Assembly (NCBI RefSeq): GCF_003449015.1
Contig: NZ_QRGD01000001.1
Span: forward strand, 886,639-950,638
Origin: Aureibaculum luteum
GTDB taxonomy: Bacteria > Bacteroidota > Bacteroidia > Flavobacteriales > Flavobacteriaceae
DNA: 64,000 bases
Direction of reading: 5' to 3'
Shown: in pieces, positions 44,901 to 53,579 of the stretch
Numbering within the stretch: the stretch's first letter is position 1
How the letters are laid out: the number at the start of each line of letters is the position of its first letter
Translations under genes and position numbers: made by a program
The notes under the pieces: generated by a model
Told to the model about the DNA's origin: nothing
Databases searched by the model: none
What the model saw: the letters and a program-made list of their open reading frames with translations, nothing else

Positions 44901-45453
44901 AAACATTAATATTATGGTGTTGGATACAGAGATTTATTCTAATACTGGTGGACAAATGTCTAAAGCGACGCCCTTGGGGGCAAGTGCGAAATTCGCGGTT
45001 TCCGGTAAGCGTACTGGTAAGAAAAGTTTGGCTTTACAAGCGGTTTCTTACGGAAGTGTTTATGTAGCACAAGTTGCAATGGGAGCAAAAGATTTGCAAA
45101 CTCTTAAAGCAATTGAAGAGGCAGAAGCCTTTGACGGGCCATCGTTGATTGTTGCGTACTCACATTGTGGTGATCATGGTTATGATTTAAAAGACGGTGC
45201 TTTACAACAAGTAAAAGCAGTTGCAACTGGATATTGGCCATTATTTAGATTTGATCCTTCTAAACCAAAAGGCAAGAAGTTCAGATTGGATTCTAAAGCT
45301 CCTTCAGCTCCTCTTGAAGACTTCATGTATAACGAAACACGTTTTACAAGAGTTGTTAAAGAAAATGCAGAACTAGGTAAAGCATTGCTTGATCAAGCTC
45401 AGGAAGAAGTACACACGAAATGGGAAAGATTAGAGCTTTATAGAGATATGTAA
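41920..45453 (+). CDS. nifJ: Pyruvate:ferredoxin (flavodoxin) oxidoreductase
   Basis: This single-chain PFOR of 1177 residues converts pyruvate and CoA to acetyl-CoA, CO2 and reduced ferredoxin, or works in reverse to fix CO2. Domains in order: pyrimidine-binding domain I (PITPASPMGEH, about 29-39), CoA-binding and gamma regions (about 260-630), a double 4Fe-4S ferredoxin domain (CTQCNKCVAICP near 692-703 and CTGCDLCVAVCP near 749-760), and a C-terminal TPP domain (SGACSGCGETPYIKML near 824-839, LGGDGWAYDIGYGG near 975-988, TEIYSNTGGQ). It is full length for NifJ, with all cluster motifs intact. It belongs to the FNR-like regulon. Confidence 0.97.
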   Translation: MKKNFPKLICDANEAVAKVAHKTNEVCAIYPITPASPMGEHVDVYSSKKQMNIWGNIPRIVELQSEGGAAGAVHGALQAGALTTTFTASQGLLLMIPNMYKMAGELLPTVIHVAARTIATHALSIFGDHSDVMAARQTGFSMLFSGSVQEAQDMALISQVATLKSRIPFMNIFDGFRTSHEISKIDGITDDIIKDMMPENEIMAHKNRSLDPDNPVIRGTSQNPDVFFQAREAANLYYDKVPGIVENTMDEFFKHTGRKYSLFYYVGHPEAEKVVIIMGSGQGPVMEAVETMVKNGEKVGAIIVRLFRPFSISHFVDALPETVKKVAVLDRTKEPGSIGEPLYQDVVTAFVESKRAMPNIIGGRYGLSSKEFDPAMVKAVYDELDKEQPLNHFTVGINDDVSFRSLELGSRLNTVKNTFNCMFYGLGSDGTVGANKNSIKIIGETTDNYVQGYFVYDSKKAGAQTVSHLRFGPEPIYSTYLIHKANFIACHQFNFIEKYDILKNIKKGGTFLLNSPFSKDDVWDILPKKMQEEIVENELEFYVIDATKVAHEANLGKRTNTVLQTCFFAISGVLPKDEAIQKIKEAIVKSYSKKGDAVVQKNFNAVDKSLENLEKVDYPKQITSDTELKPMMTGTEDPFVKEVLGKILAGMGDELPVSAFPVDGTFPTGTTQFEKRGIADTVPVWDGEDLCTQCNKCVAICPHAAIRAKVVSNGELVNAPSTLKSVPAKGRPFNKAEESYVLQVSAQDCTGCDLCVAVCPAVSKEDPDFKAINMHSKLKVEDEEDSNWDYFINLPDYDRTELNITNVKGSQFLEPLFEFSGACSGCGETPYIKMLTQLYGDSILIANATGCSSIYGGNLPTTPYKTNAAGRGPAWANSLFEDNAEFGLGMKLALTKKEEIAVNLLKSLELLVGSEIVEAILNNSEENETQKEQKFADIEKLKATLALIDNNDDAIKLNQLTQYLRKKGVWILGGDGWAYDIGYGGVDHVLASGENINIMVLDTEIYSNTGGQMSKATPLGASAKFAVSGKRTGKKSLALQAVSYGSVYVAQVAMGAKDLQTLKAIEEAEAFDGPSLIVAYSHCGDHGYDLKDGALQQVKAVATGYWPLFRFDPSKPKGKKFRLDSKAPSAPLEDFMYNETRFTRVVKENAELGKALLDQAQEEVHTKWERLELYRDM

Positions 45454-45464
45454 AGTAAATATTA

Positions 45465-45557
45465 CCTGTCATTCTGATTAGAGTGAAGAATTTTTTAAAT
45501 ATCAGCTCAAATTTAAAAGATTCCTCCCCCGATAGTTATTGGAATCGGAATGACAGG
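45465..45557. repeat. 93-bp inverted-repeat element (MITE-like)
   Basis: The ends CCTGTCATTCTGA (45465-45477) and TCGGAATGACAGG (45545-45557) are inverted repeats with 12 of 13 bases pairing. The interior has no gene and contains GATTCCTCCCCC. A related tail is present at 59431-59455. Similar GTCATTCxGA...TCGGAATGAC elements are common in flavobacterial intergenic DNA. It sits between nifJ and the HEPN gene and may act as a terminator or mRNA stabiliser. Confidence 0.72.
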
Positions 45558-45587
45558 TTAATATATAAAATATTAAAAATTATTATT

Positions 45588-45965
45588 ATGAAAACAAGAG
45601 CCGAAGCCTTTTTTAAACAAGCAAATGTCAAATTAAAACAAGCGAATGAGCAACTATTAAAACCTGAAGAAGATGTCATTAAATATGTAGTCTGCAAAAA
45701 TGCACAAGTTGCTATAGAAAATTATTTAAAAGGATATTTATTGCATAATAAAGTTGACCCTAGCGGTTACGACACAATTGACAGTCTGTTACAACAATGC
45801 AAAAAAATCAATAATAAGTTTGAAAAAATCGACTTTTCTGAAGTTAACTGTTCATCAAAAGCTATAGATTCAGCCCATTACTGCAGTGAGTTATCAAAAG
45901 TGAGCAATTGTTTTAACATAGCCGATAGTTTAGATACCCTTTTAAGACATGAGAAAATCATATAG
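45588..45965 (+). CDS. HEPN domain-containing protein
   Basis: This 125-residue all-helical protein fits the HEPN fold. The central segment (KNAQVAIENYLKGYLLHNKVDP, in two blocks about 35-56) resembles the HEPN helix pair used in nucleotidyltransferase partner proteins. The RNase-type R-x4-6-H signature is not clear, so I would not call it an active toxin. No MNT partner gene is adjacent. I start at 45588 (MKTRAEAFF), since the upstream in-frame ATG at 45483 lies inside the 93-bp repeat. It lies downstream of nifJ in the same direction and ends in a strong terminator. Confidence 0.72.
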   Translation: MKTRAEAFFKQANVKLKQANEQLLKPEEDVIKYVVCKNAQVAIENYLKGYLLHNKVDPSGYDTIDSLLQQCKKINNKFEKIDFSEVNCSSKAIDSAHYCSELSKVSNCFNIADSLDTLLRHEKII

Positions 45966-45980
45966 GTTTTCCACAAACCA

Positions 45981-46013
45981 AAAATAACCCCCGATTAACT
46001 CGGGGGTTATTTT
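45981..46013 (+). terminator. Terminator of the HEPN gene
   Basis: A perfect 14-bp stem, AAAATAACCCCCGA with TCGGGGGTTATTTT, has a 5-nt loop and is followed by a further T-run. It can also act on the convergent GH31 side. Confidence 0.92.
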
Positions 46014-46160
46014 TTTTGTAACAATTGATAATTAAAGTTTTTGTTTATCAGATTCTTTAGCTATATTTTAAAAATAACAAAGACTGATCTTCATTGTTTC
46101 GTAACTCTAACACTTTTTTCACCTTAACTTCCAACCCGCTTATTTCTTTATACCAAGCAC

Positions 46161-48572
46161 TTATTTATCTTCACTAAAAATATGTAGCTCAGTAAAATCT
46201 TTATCTATTATTAAAGTATTATCTCCGTTTACTTTTACCTTTTTAAAATCAATTTCTACGTTATCAATCTGTATTTTATCTATTTCAAATGGCAAACCAT
46301 GAAATTTAATTTTAAACAATTTATAATCTGCATCATATCTACCTGATTTATGCTGCTGAATGATCAGTTGCTTTTCTTTACCAAGAAGTTTAAAAGTTCT
46401 ATAACTATATTTTCCTTTGGTATAGTCGTACCCATCATGAGCATCATCAAATAAGAAAGATTTTTCAGTTCCTATTTTAAAGTAAACATCTAAAGTAACC
46501 TCTTCAATGTTTTTTTCACCTACATATTGTTGTACTGGATATTTTGGTATAACTGAACCCGATTTTATAAAAATAGGCATTGTTTCAATATCACTACTCA
46601 CCCACATTTCTTTACCTCCTTCTACAACTTCATCATTCCACATATTAAACCAGTCACCTTTAGGAACATACATTCTTCTTCCTTTTGAATTTGGTTCAAG
46701 AATAGGACACACTAAAATTTTATCTCCAAACACAAACTCATCAGTTCTGTAATGTGTTTGAATATCTTCTTGATCATACATTACCATTGATTTCAAAATT
46801 GGAACACCATCATTAAAATAATGCCAAAAAGCAGTATATAGATAAGGTAACAACTGATAGCGTAGTTCTATAAACTTTCTAACAATATCAGTTATTTCAT
46901 CTCCAAATGCCCAAGGTTCTTGTGCTCCATGATCACCTGAAGAATGTACTCTGCAAAAAGGATGAAAAATACCCAATTGAATCCATCTTGCAAATAATTC
47001 ACCTTCTGGTTGCTCTGCAAATCCACCAATATCACTTCCTGCAAAAGAATAACCTGACATTGACATACGTTGAGCTTGTACATTAGCAATCCATAAATGC
47101 TCCCAAGAGGCCACATTATCACCAGTCCAAGAACTCGTATAACGTTGTGTACCTGAATATGCAGCTCTAGTAATTACAAATGGTCTTTTTGGAAAAGCAA
47201 ATTTCTTTAAACCTTGATAGGTTGCTCTCGCCATTTGCATTCCATAAATATTATGAGCTTTTCTATGACTACATGGGTTTCCATCATAATCATGACGAAC
47301 ATCATTAGGAAACGTCTTGTTTGGCACTTCCATAACAGCAGGCTCATTCATATCATTCCACACGCCTTTTACGCCTATATCTTCTATTAATTCTTTAAAT
47401 AATCCAGACCACCACTCTCTAACTTCAGGATTGGTGAAATCGGGAAAGTAACATTGACCAGGCCATACTTTTCCTTTCATATAAGGACCGTCAGCTCTTT
47501 TACAAAAATAATCTTTTTCTAGACCTTCTCTAAAAATGTTATAATCTGCATCAATTTTGATTCCCGGATCAATAATAGCAACGGTTTTAAAACCGTCATC
47601 CAATAGTTCTTTTACCATTCTTTTAGGATCAGGAAAATATTCTTTATTCCAAGTAAAACACCTGAAACCTTCCATATAATCAATATCCAAATAAATGGCA
47701 TCACATGGTATTTGTAATTCTCTGAACTTTGAAGTAACCTCTTTCACATTACTTTCAGGATAATAACTCCATTTACATTGATGAAAACCCAAAGACCATA
47801 AAGGAGGCATTTGATGTGGCTTTCCAGTCAAATCTGTATAATTAGCAACTACCTTATCCATTTCTGGGCCATACATAAAGTAGTAATTCATTTCACCACC
47901 TTGAGCCCAAAAGCTCATCACATCTTTACGTTCATGAGCAAAATCAAAATAAGATCTGAATGTATTGTCAAAGAAAATACCATACGATTTTCCAGCATGT
48001 AGTCCTGTAAAAAAGGGAATGGCTTTATATAGTGGATCAGTATCTTTACCATAAGCATAAGAGTCAGTTACCCAATTCTGAAAACGCTTACCTTTTAAGT
48101 TTAAATGTGTAGGCTTGTCTCCAAGTCCGTAATAGCTTTCTCCTTTACGAGATTTCTTACTCATTTTAACCACATTACCTCCATGCTCATAACTCTCTTC
48201 CCAATGAAAACCAATTTCATCATCAATAATTAAGGTCTTGTCTTTTGCATCAAACAATGAAATTCTAGCATTCACTTTTTTAATACGACATATTAATTTT
48301 TCTGTGGTAATTTCATATTGGTCATCATTTTCTTCAATTTCAAGTATATCATAACCGCTATTAGCATATTTGGTAATAGCATAAGAAAAGTCATTTTCAA
48401 AAATACCTGTGGTGCTATATCTAAAGCGAATAACACTGTCTCTTAAAATAGTTACTTTTAATGTAACACCATTCTCAGTAAAAAAATTAAAGGTGTCAAT
48501 ATGTTTTTCGTATGATACTATTTTTGAAGGAAATTGATTCCCTATTATTTCTAGTTCTGTATTTGTAATCAT
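46161..48572 (-). CDS. Alpha-glucosidase, glycoside hydrolase family 31
   Basis: This 803-residue GH31 enzyme has no signal peptide, so it is probably cytosolic and acts on maltodextrin or glycogen-derived glucans. It has the N-terminal beta-sandwich (about 1-250), a (beta/alpha)8 domain with the catalytic nucleophile block GVWNDMNEPAV (about 404-414), the acid/base region TSSWTGDNVASWEHL (about 470-484), and C-terminal beta domains. It follows glgB at a 158-bp distance in the same direction. A TAGTTTTG -7-like element on the minus strand (48597-48604) suggests it can also be expressed on its own. Confidence 0.93.
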   Translation of the reverse strand: MITNTELEIIGNQFPSKIVSYEKHIDTFNFFTENGVTLKVTILRDSVIRFRYSTTGIFENDFSYAITKYANSGYDILEIEENDDQYEITTEKLICRIKKVNARISLFDAKDKTLIIDDEIGFHWEESYEHGGNVVKMSKKSRKGESYYGLGDKPTHLNLKGKRFQNWVTDSYAYGKDTDPLYKAIPFFTGLHAGKSYGIFFDNTFRSYFDFAHERKDVMSFWAQGGEMNYYFMYGPEMDKVVANYTDLTGKPHQMPPLWSLGFHQCKWSYYPESNVKEVTSKFRELQIPCDAIYLDIDYMEGFRCFTWNKEYFPDPKRMVKELLDDGFKTVAIIDPGIKIDADYNIFREGLEKDYFCKRADGPYMKGKVWPGQCYFPDFTNPEVREWWSGLFKELIEDIGVKGVWNDMNEPAVMEVPNKTFPNDVRHDYDGNPCSHRKAHNIYGMQMARATYQGLKKFAFPKRPFVITRAAYSGTQRYTSSWTGDNVASWEHLWIANVQAQRMSMSGYSFAGSDIGGFAEQPEGELFARWIQLGIFHPFCRVHSSGDHGAQEPWAFGDEITDIVRKFIELRYQLLPYLYTAFWHYFNDGVPILKSMVMYDQEDIQTHYRTDEFVFGDKILVCPILEPNSKGRRMYVPKGDWFNMWNDEVVEGGKEMWVSSDIETMPIFIKSGSVIPKYPVQQYVGEKNIEEVTLDVYFKIGTEKSFLFDDAHDGYDYTKGKYSYRTFKLLGKEKQLIIQQHKSGRYDADYKLFKIKFHGLPFEIDKIQIDNVEIDFKKVKVNGDNTLIIDKDFTELHIFSEDK

Positions 48573-48670
48573 AAATTGTTATTGTAAATCGGTTCGCAAA
48601 ACTACTGAATTTTAGAACGATACTTAGTCCGTTTTATTTAAAAAAGGGGGTAAAACATTGCAAATAACAT

Positions 48671-48708
48671 AAATAACAATATCTTAAATTAATAAAATAT
48701 TGTTATTT
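48671..48708 (-). terminator. AT-rich inverted repeat between glgB and the GH31 gene
   Basis: AAATAACAATAT (48671-48682) pairs perfectly with ATATTGTTATTT (48697-48708) across a 14-nt loop. It lies just after the glgB stop on the transcribed strand. It could be a weak terminator or a processing hairpin that separates glgB from the GH31 gene. The stem is AT-only and lacks a GC core. Confidence 0.5.
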
Positions 48709-48730
48709 AGTACCAGAAATACTGATTTTT

Positions 48731-50641
48731 TTAAGAAATGTATTTAAAAATAACAACACCTAAAGGTGGTATACCTATTGTTGCAGAATAAGGTTTATTA
48801 TGTTCTTTTTTCTTCTTTAAAGTGATTTGTTTTGTATTAGAAAATCCGCTTCCACCATATTTTTCTGAATCGCTATTAAATATTTCTTTTATTTTTCCTT
48901 TTCTAGGCAATCCAATATTGTACTTTTCAATAGTTTTAGGTGTGAAATTACATACTACAATGGTATCATTTTCTTTATCGTGCCCTTTCCTGATATAAGA
49001 AAGTACGCAATTTTTATTATCGTCTAAACTTATCCATTCAAAACCATCAGCACTAAATGCTTTTTCATATAATGCGGGTGTATTTTTATAAAATTGGTTT
49101 AAATCTTTAAAAAATGCTTGTGTATTTTTATGTGGTTCAAACTCTAATAAATTCCAATCTAAACTTTTCTGAAAATCCCACTCGTTATATTGACCAAATT
49201 CACCTCCCATAAACACTAAATTAGTACCAGGATGTGTAAACATATAGCCATAAAGCAATCTTAAATTAGCAAAACGTTGCCATTCATCACCAGGCATTCG
49301 CCCTAAAATAGAATTTTTACCATAAACAACTTCATCATGCGATAACGGTAACATAAAGTTCTCAGAAAATGCATAAGCTAAACTAAATGTAATATCATTT
49401 TGATGATACTGCCTATAGATAGGGTCTTTGGCAAAATAATCTAATGTATCATGCATCCAACCCATCATCCATTTCATTCCAAAACCTAGACCATCATGTT
49501 TTACAGCTCTTGTTACTCCAGGAAAAGCAGTTGACTCTTCTGCAATGGTTATTACACCATCAAAATTATCTTCTACGGCTTGGTTAAATTCTTTTAGCAA
49601 AGAAACCGCTGCTAAGTTTTCTCTTTCACCATAAATATTTGGCTCCCATTCACCATCTTCACGCGAATAATCTAAATATAACATGGATGCTACAGCATCA
49701 ACACGCAAGCAATCAATATTATATTTTTCTAACCAAAATAAAGCATTGCTAATCAGAAAAGAACGCACTTCGTTACGTTCATAATTAAATATTAGACTTT
49801 TCCAATCTTGATGGTATCCTTTTCTTTTATCAGGGTGCTCATATAAATGTGATCCGTCAAAAAAGCCTAAACCATGATCGTCAGATGGAAAATGCGATGG
49901 TACCCAATCTAAAATTACACCAATATCATTTTGATGAAATTGATCTACCAAATACATAAAATCTTGTGGTGTACCAAAACGAGAAGTAGGTGCAAAATAT
50001 CCTGTTAATTGATAGCCCCATGAAGGGTCATAAGGATATTCCATAATTGGCATTAGCTCAATATGCGTAAAGTTCATTTCCTTAACATATGGGACTAATT
50101 TTTTAGCTAATTCCTTATAGGTTAAACGCTCATTATCTTTAGATTTCATCCAAGAATCTAAATGCACTTCATAAACAGAATAAGGTCTATCTAAACCATT
50201 CTTATCCTTACGATAAGACATCCATTTTTTATCTTTCCATTTATAATTATCAATACCCCAAACAATAGAAGCTGTTTTAGGTGGATGTTCACAACGCTTC
50301 GCATAAGGATCAGCTTTTTCTGTTATAACACCGTTATGATTACTGTGTATTTTGTATTTATATAAGCTACCTTCACCAACATCAGGTATAAAACCCTCCC
50401 AAATACCAGAGGCATCCCAACGTACATTTAACGGATGCTCTTCTCCTGACCAAAAATTAAAATCTCCAATAACAGAAACTTGTTTAGCTGATGGAGCCCA
50501 AACTGCAAAATACGTTCCCTTTACACCATCTACAGTTACAATATGAGAGCCTAGTTTTTCGTATAATTTAAAATGTTTACCTGATTTAAACAGGGCGATG
50601 TCAAAATCAGTAAATTGGCTATACGTTGATACTTTGGTCAT
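48731..50641 (-). CDS. glgB: 1,4-alpha-glucan branching enzyme
   Basis: GlgB makes the alpha-1,6 branches of glycogen. The 636-residue protein has an N-terminal CBM48-type module (about 25-110, with GDFNFW), the GH13 barrel with the nucleophile block LRVDAVASM (about 311-319), the acid GVITIAEESTAFPG (about 363-376) and the transition-state Asp in LSHDEVVYGK (about 433-442), and a C-terminal beta domain. It lacks a long N-terminal extension. The gene follows glgC at about 100 bp in the same direction. Confidence 0.95.
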   Translation of the reverse strand: MTKVSTYSQFTDFDIALFKSGKHFKLYEKLGSHIVTVDGVKGTYFAVWAPSAKQVSVIGDFNFWSGEEHPLNVRWDASGIWEGFIPDVGEGSLYKYKIHSNHNGVITEKADPYAKRCEHPPKTASIVWGIDNYKWKDKKWMSYRKDKNGLDRPYSVYEVHLDSWMKSKDNERLTYKELAKKLVPYVKEMNFTHIELMPIMEYPYDPSWGYQLTGYFAPTSRFGTPQDFMYLVDQFHQNDIGVILDWVPSHFPSDDHGLGFFDGSHLYEHPDKRKGYHQDWKSLIFNYERNEVRSFLISNALFWLEKYNIDCLRVDAVASMLYLDYSREDGEWEPNIYGERENLAAVSLLKEFNQAVEDNFDGVITIAEESTAFPGVTRAVKHDGLGFGMKWMMGWMHDTLDYFAKDPIYRQYHQNDITFSLAYAFSENFMLPLSHDEVVYGKNSILGRMPGDEWQRFANLRLLYGYMFTHPGTNLVFMGGEFGQYNEWDFQKSLDWNLLEFEPHKNTQAFFKDLNQFYKNTPALYEKAFSADGFEWISLDDNKNCVLSYIRKGHDKENDTIVVCNFTPKTIEKYNIGLPRKGKIKEIFNSDSEKYGGSGFSNTKQITLKKKKEHNKPYSATIGIPPLGVVIFKYIS

Positions 50642-50741
50642 AGTTTTGTTTGATCTATTATTTAGAGTGAAAACACTCTTAACCTCAATAAGAGGTAAAT
50701 TATTGCATTTATTTTAATATACTAGATTAAAAAAGGCATCA

Positions 50742-52007
50742 TTAAATTGAATATCCTTTTGGTAATACCGCATGTTTTTTAATAACAACGATACCGTCTT
50801 TAATAACATATTGATCTGTTTCTTTATCCTTTAAATGCGGACCTCCATTAATTCTAACATCATCTCCAATTCTACAGTTTTTATCGATTATGGTGTTTTT
50901 AATAAAGCACCTTTCACCAATACCCATAAGAATTGGGGTTTTATTTCTGTTTATTTCTTCTAGAGATTCGTAATAATCGCAACCCATCATATAGGTATTA
51001 ATAACGGTTGATTCTTTACCTATTCTTGATCTTATACCTATTACCGAAGTTTCAATTTTAGCAGCTTGAATAATACAACCTTCTGCAATTACAGCTTTAT
51101 CTAATACCGTACCTGATATTTTTGAAGTAGGCAATATTCTTGCATTTGTATAAACCCTTTGATCGGTGTCATATAAATTGAATTTTGGAATATTATCTGT
51201 CAATCCTAAATTGGCTTCAAAAAATGAATCTATATTACCAATATCTGTCCAATATCCTTCAAATTGATAACTTAACGTTTTGTGATCGTGTATGGCACTT
51301 GGAATAATCTCTTTACCAAAATCGTTGGTATCCGGATTACTCATTAAATCTACCAATAACTGTCTATTAAATATATAGATACCCATTGAAGCCAAGTAAT
51401 TTCTATTTTCACCTTTCATTTCATCACTTACTTCTGAAGTCCAATCTGGAAGTAATTCAGCATCTGGTTTTTCAATAAAAGAAGTGATTACGTTATCATT
51501 ATCGGCTTTAAGAATACCAAATGAGGTAGCATCTTTTGCGTTTACTGGAATAGTGGCAATTGAAATTTCAGCACCCTTTTTAATGTGTTCTTCAAGCATT
51601 AATCTATAATCCATTTGATACAGTTGATCTCCAGATAGAATTAAAGCATATTCAAAATCATGACGTAAAAAATGATGCATACTTTGTCTCACGGCATCTG
51701 CAGTTCCTTGAAACCATGATTGACTTTGCATCGTTTGTTCGGCAGCTAACACATCTACAAATGCTGAACTGAAAAAACTAAAATGATAGGTATTTTTAAT
51801 ATGTCTATTCAATGAGGCTGAATTGAATTGCGTTAACACGTACATACGCTTTATTTCACTATTGATACAATTACTAATAGGGATATCAACCAACCTATAT
51901 TTACCCGCAATTGGTACTGCAGGTTTAGATCTTGATTCTGTCAAGGGGTAAAGCCTTGACCCTTGGCCTCCTCCTAAAATAATTGATAATACCTTTTTGC
52001 TGTTCAT
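50742..52007 (-). CDS. glgC: Glucose-1-phosphate adenylyltransferase
   Basis: GlgC makes ADP-glucose from glucose-1-phosphate and ATP, the committed step of glycogen synthesis. The 421-residue protein has the nucleotidyltransferase signature GGGQGSRLYPLT (about 12-23), the PAVPIAGKYRLVDIPISN segment (about 29-46), the substrate-binding block SGDQLYQMDY and a C-terminal left-handed beta-helix with hexapeptide repeats. The family is allosterically controlled. The gene lies 2 bp after glgA and is translationally coupled. Confidence 0.95.
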   Translation of the reverse strand: MNSKKVLSIILGGGQGSRLYPLTESRSKPAVPIAGKYRLVDIPISNCINSEIKRMYVLTQFNSASLNRHIKNTYHFSFFSSAFVDVLAAEQTMQSQSWFQGTADAVRQSMHHFLRHDFEYALILSGDQLYQMDYRLMLEEHIKKGAEISIATIPVNAKDATSFGILKADNDNVITSFIEKPDAELLPDWTSEVSDEMKGENRNYLASMGIYIFNRQLLVDLMSNPDTNDFGKEIIPSAIHDHKTLSYQFEGYWTDIGNIDSFFEANLGLTDNIPKFNLYDTDQRVYTNARILPTSKISGTVLDKAVIAEGCIIQAAKIETSVIGIRSRIGKESTVINTYMMGCDYYESLEEINRNKTPILMGIGERCFIKNTIIDKNCRIGDDVRINGGPHLKDKETDQYVIKDGIVVIKKHAVLPKGYSI

Positions 52008-52009
52008 AT

Positions 52010-53416
52010 TTACTTTTTTAATGATTTATATAAATTGATATATGCTTTTGCAGAAGAATCCCAAGAGTGATCTATTTGCATAATTAAATTACGGATTTTA
52101 TTAAACTCCTTTTGATCGTCGTACAAAAGAGTTGCTCTTTCAATTGTTTTAACTACTGTTTCAGTGTTGAGTTGATGGTGTACGAATCCGAAACCGCCTC
52201 CTTCTACATCAATAACGGTATCTTTTAACCCACCTACACTATTTACTATAGGTATAGTTCCATATCGTAAGGCATACATTTGATTTAACCCACAAGGCTC
52301 AACACGTGATGGCATTAAAAGAAAATCAGCACCAGCATAAATGATATGGGCTAGCCTTTCGTCGTAACCGATATAAGTGCTATAATCTCCTTTATATTTA
52401 TAAGTAAGCATCTCTAAAGCACCTTCAATATCTTTTTGACCAGAACCTAATAATAAAATAGAAATGTCTAAATGTTGTAAAGCCGCATCGAATATTTGTG
52501 GAAACAAATCTGCTCCTTTTTCCCCAACTAATCGCCCTATAAATGAGAACAATGGTTTTTGAGGATTGAGACCAAACTCTTTACACAACCATTCTTTATT
52601 AGCTTTTCTACCAGCATCTAAGGTTTTTTGAGTGTAATTTTTTATAATATAGTTATCTGTCTCTGTATTCCAGACCTGAGTATCAATTCCATTTAAAATA
52701 CCCACGCATTTAGCACTCTCATGACTCAATAAACTCTCCAATCCATTGGCGTTACTTTTCAACTCTTCCATGTAACTTGGTGATACTGTGGTTACTTTCC
52801 AAGCACATTTAATTGCAGCTGCTAGTGGATTTATTTGATGATTCCAGTCGATTAAACCAACTTGTGTAAAATCAAATTCAGGGATCATATATACTTTGTC
52901 ATGCGAAAACCATCCTTGATACTGAGCATTATGTATGGTAGTAATGGTTGCCACATTTTTTAGTTCGCTGTATTTATAACACTGATCCATCATAAAAGGA
53001 ATTAATCCTGTATGATGATCATGACAATGTACCACTTTTGGTCTTTTCTCTTTCTGCAGTACCCAATCTAACACGGCAATTTGAAAAGCTAAAAAACGTT
53101 CCGTATCATTAGAAGAATAAACATAATCTTTAAACAATAATGTTGGTATATCAACCAAAAATAAGTCAAACCCCAAGTCATTATTTTCTAACATTAAGAT
53201 ATTAACATCTAAATCAAATACACCTAGTCTAACTTTAGAACTTGAAATGGTTTTAAATTTATTTGATTTTGTAAACGCGTTATCATAAAAGGGCATAACA
53301 ACCTCACTGGTTACCCCTAATTTATTTTGATATTTAGGTAAAGAGCCTACAACATCAGCCAAACCTCCGACTTTTGCAATAGGATAACATTCAGCACTAA
53401 CATGTAATATATTCAT
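52010..53416 (-). CDS. glgA: Glycogen synthase
   Basis: This ADP-glucose glycogen synthase is a GT5 enzyme of 468 residues from the start I chose at 53416 (MNILHVSAECYP). The longer in-frame ATG at 53452 adds 12 residues before the conserved Rossmann strand. The substrate motif KVGGLADVVGSLP (about 15-27) replaces the usual KTGG. The C-terminal GT-B half has the block SRVEPCGLNQMYALRYGTIP. It is the first gene of glgA-glgC-glgB. Confidence 0.93.
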   Translation of the reverse strand: MNILHVSAECYPIAKVGGLADVVGSLPKYQNKLGVTSEVVMPFYDNAFTKSNKFKTISSSKVRLGVFDLDVNILMLENNDLGFDLFLVDIPTLLFKDYVYSSNDTERFLAFQIAVLDWVLQKEKRPKVVHCHDHHTGLIPFMMDQCYKYSELKNVATITTIHNAQYQGWFSHDKVYMIPEFDFTQVGLIDWNHQINPLAAAIKCAWKVTTVSPSYMEELKSNANGLESLLSHESAKCVGILNGIDTQVWNTETDNYIIKNYTQKTLDAGRKANKEWLCKEFGLNPQKPLFSFIGRLVGEKGADLFPQIFDAALQHLDISILLLGSGQKDIEGALEMLTYKYKGDYSTYIGYDERLAHIIYAGADFLLMPSRVEPCGLNQMYALRYGTIPIVNSVGGLKDTVIDVEGGGFGFVHHQLNTETVVKTIERATLLYDDQKEFNKIRNLIMQIDHSWDSSAKAYINLYKSLKK

Positions 53417-53579
53417 AGGTAAGGTTTGATAATCCTTAAAATTACAAAACATTTTTTAAAATACTCTTTAAAATATGTATGTTTTTTATGATTTTTTATA
53501 ATTATTCATTTTAGCCCTGAATATGAAATCTTTAAAACATTTGCCTAACTTTACACATATAAAACAATTGCTGAATTCA

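Noticed and set aside
45483-45587. N-terminal extension of the HEPN gene
   Set aside because: It lies largely inside the inverted-repeat element, while the internal start at 45588 gives a compact HEPN protein.
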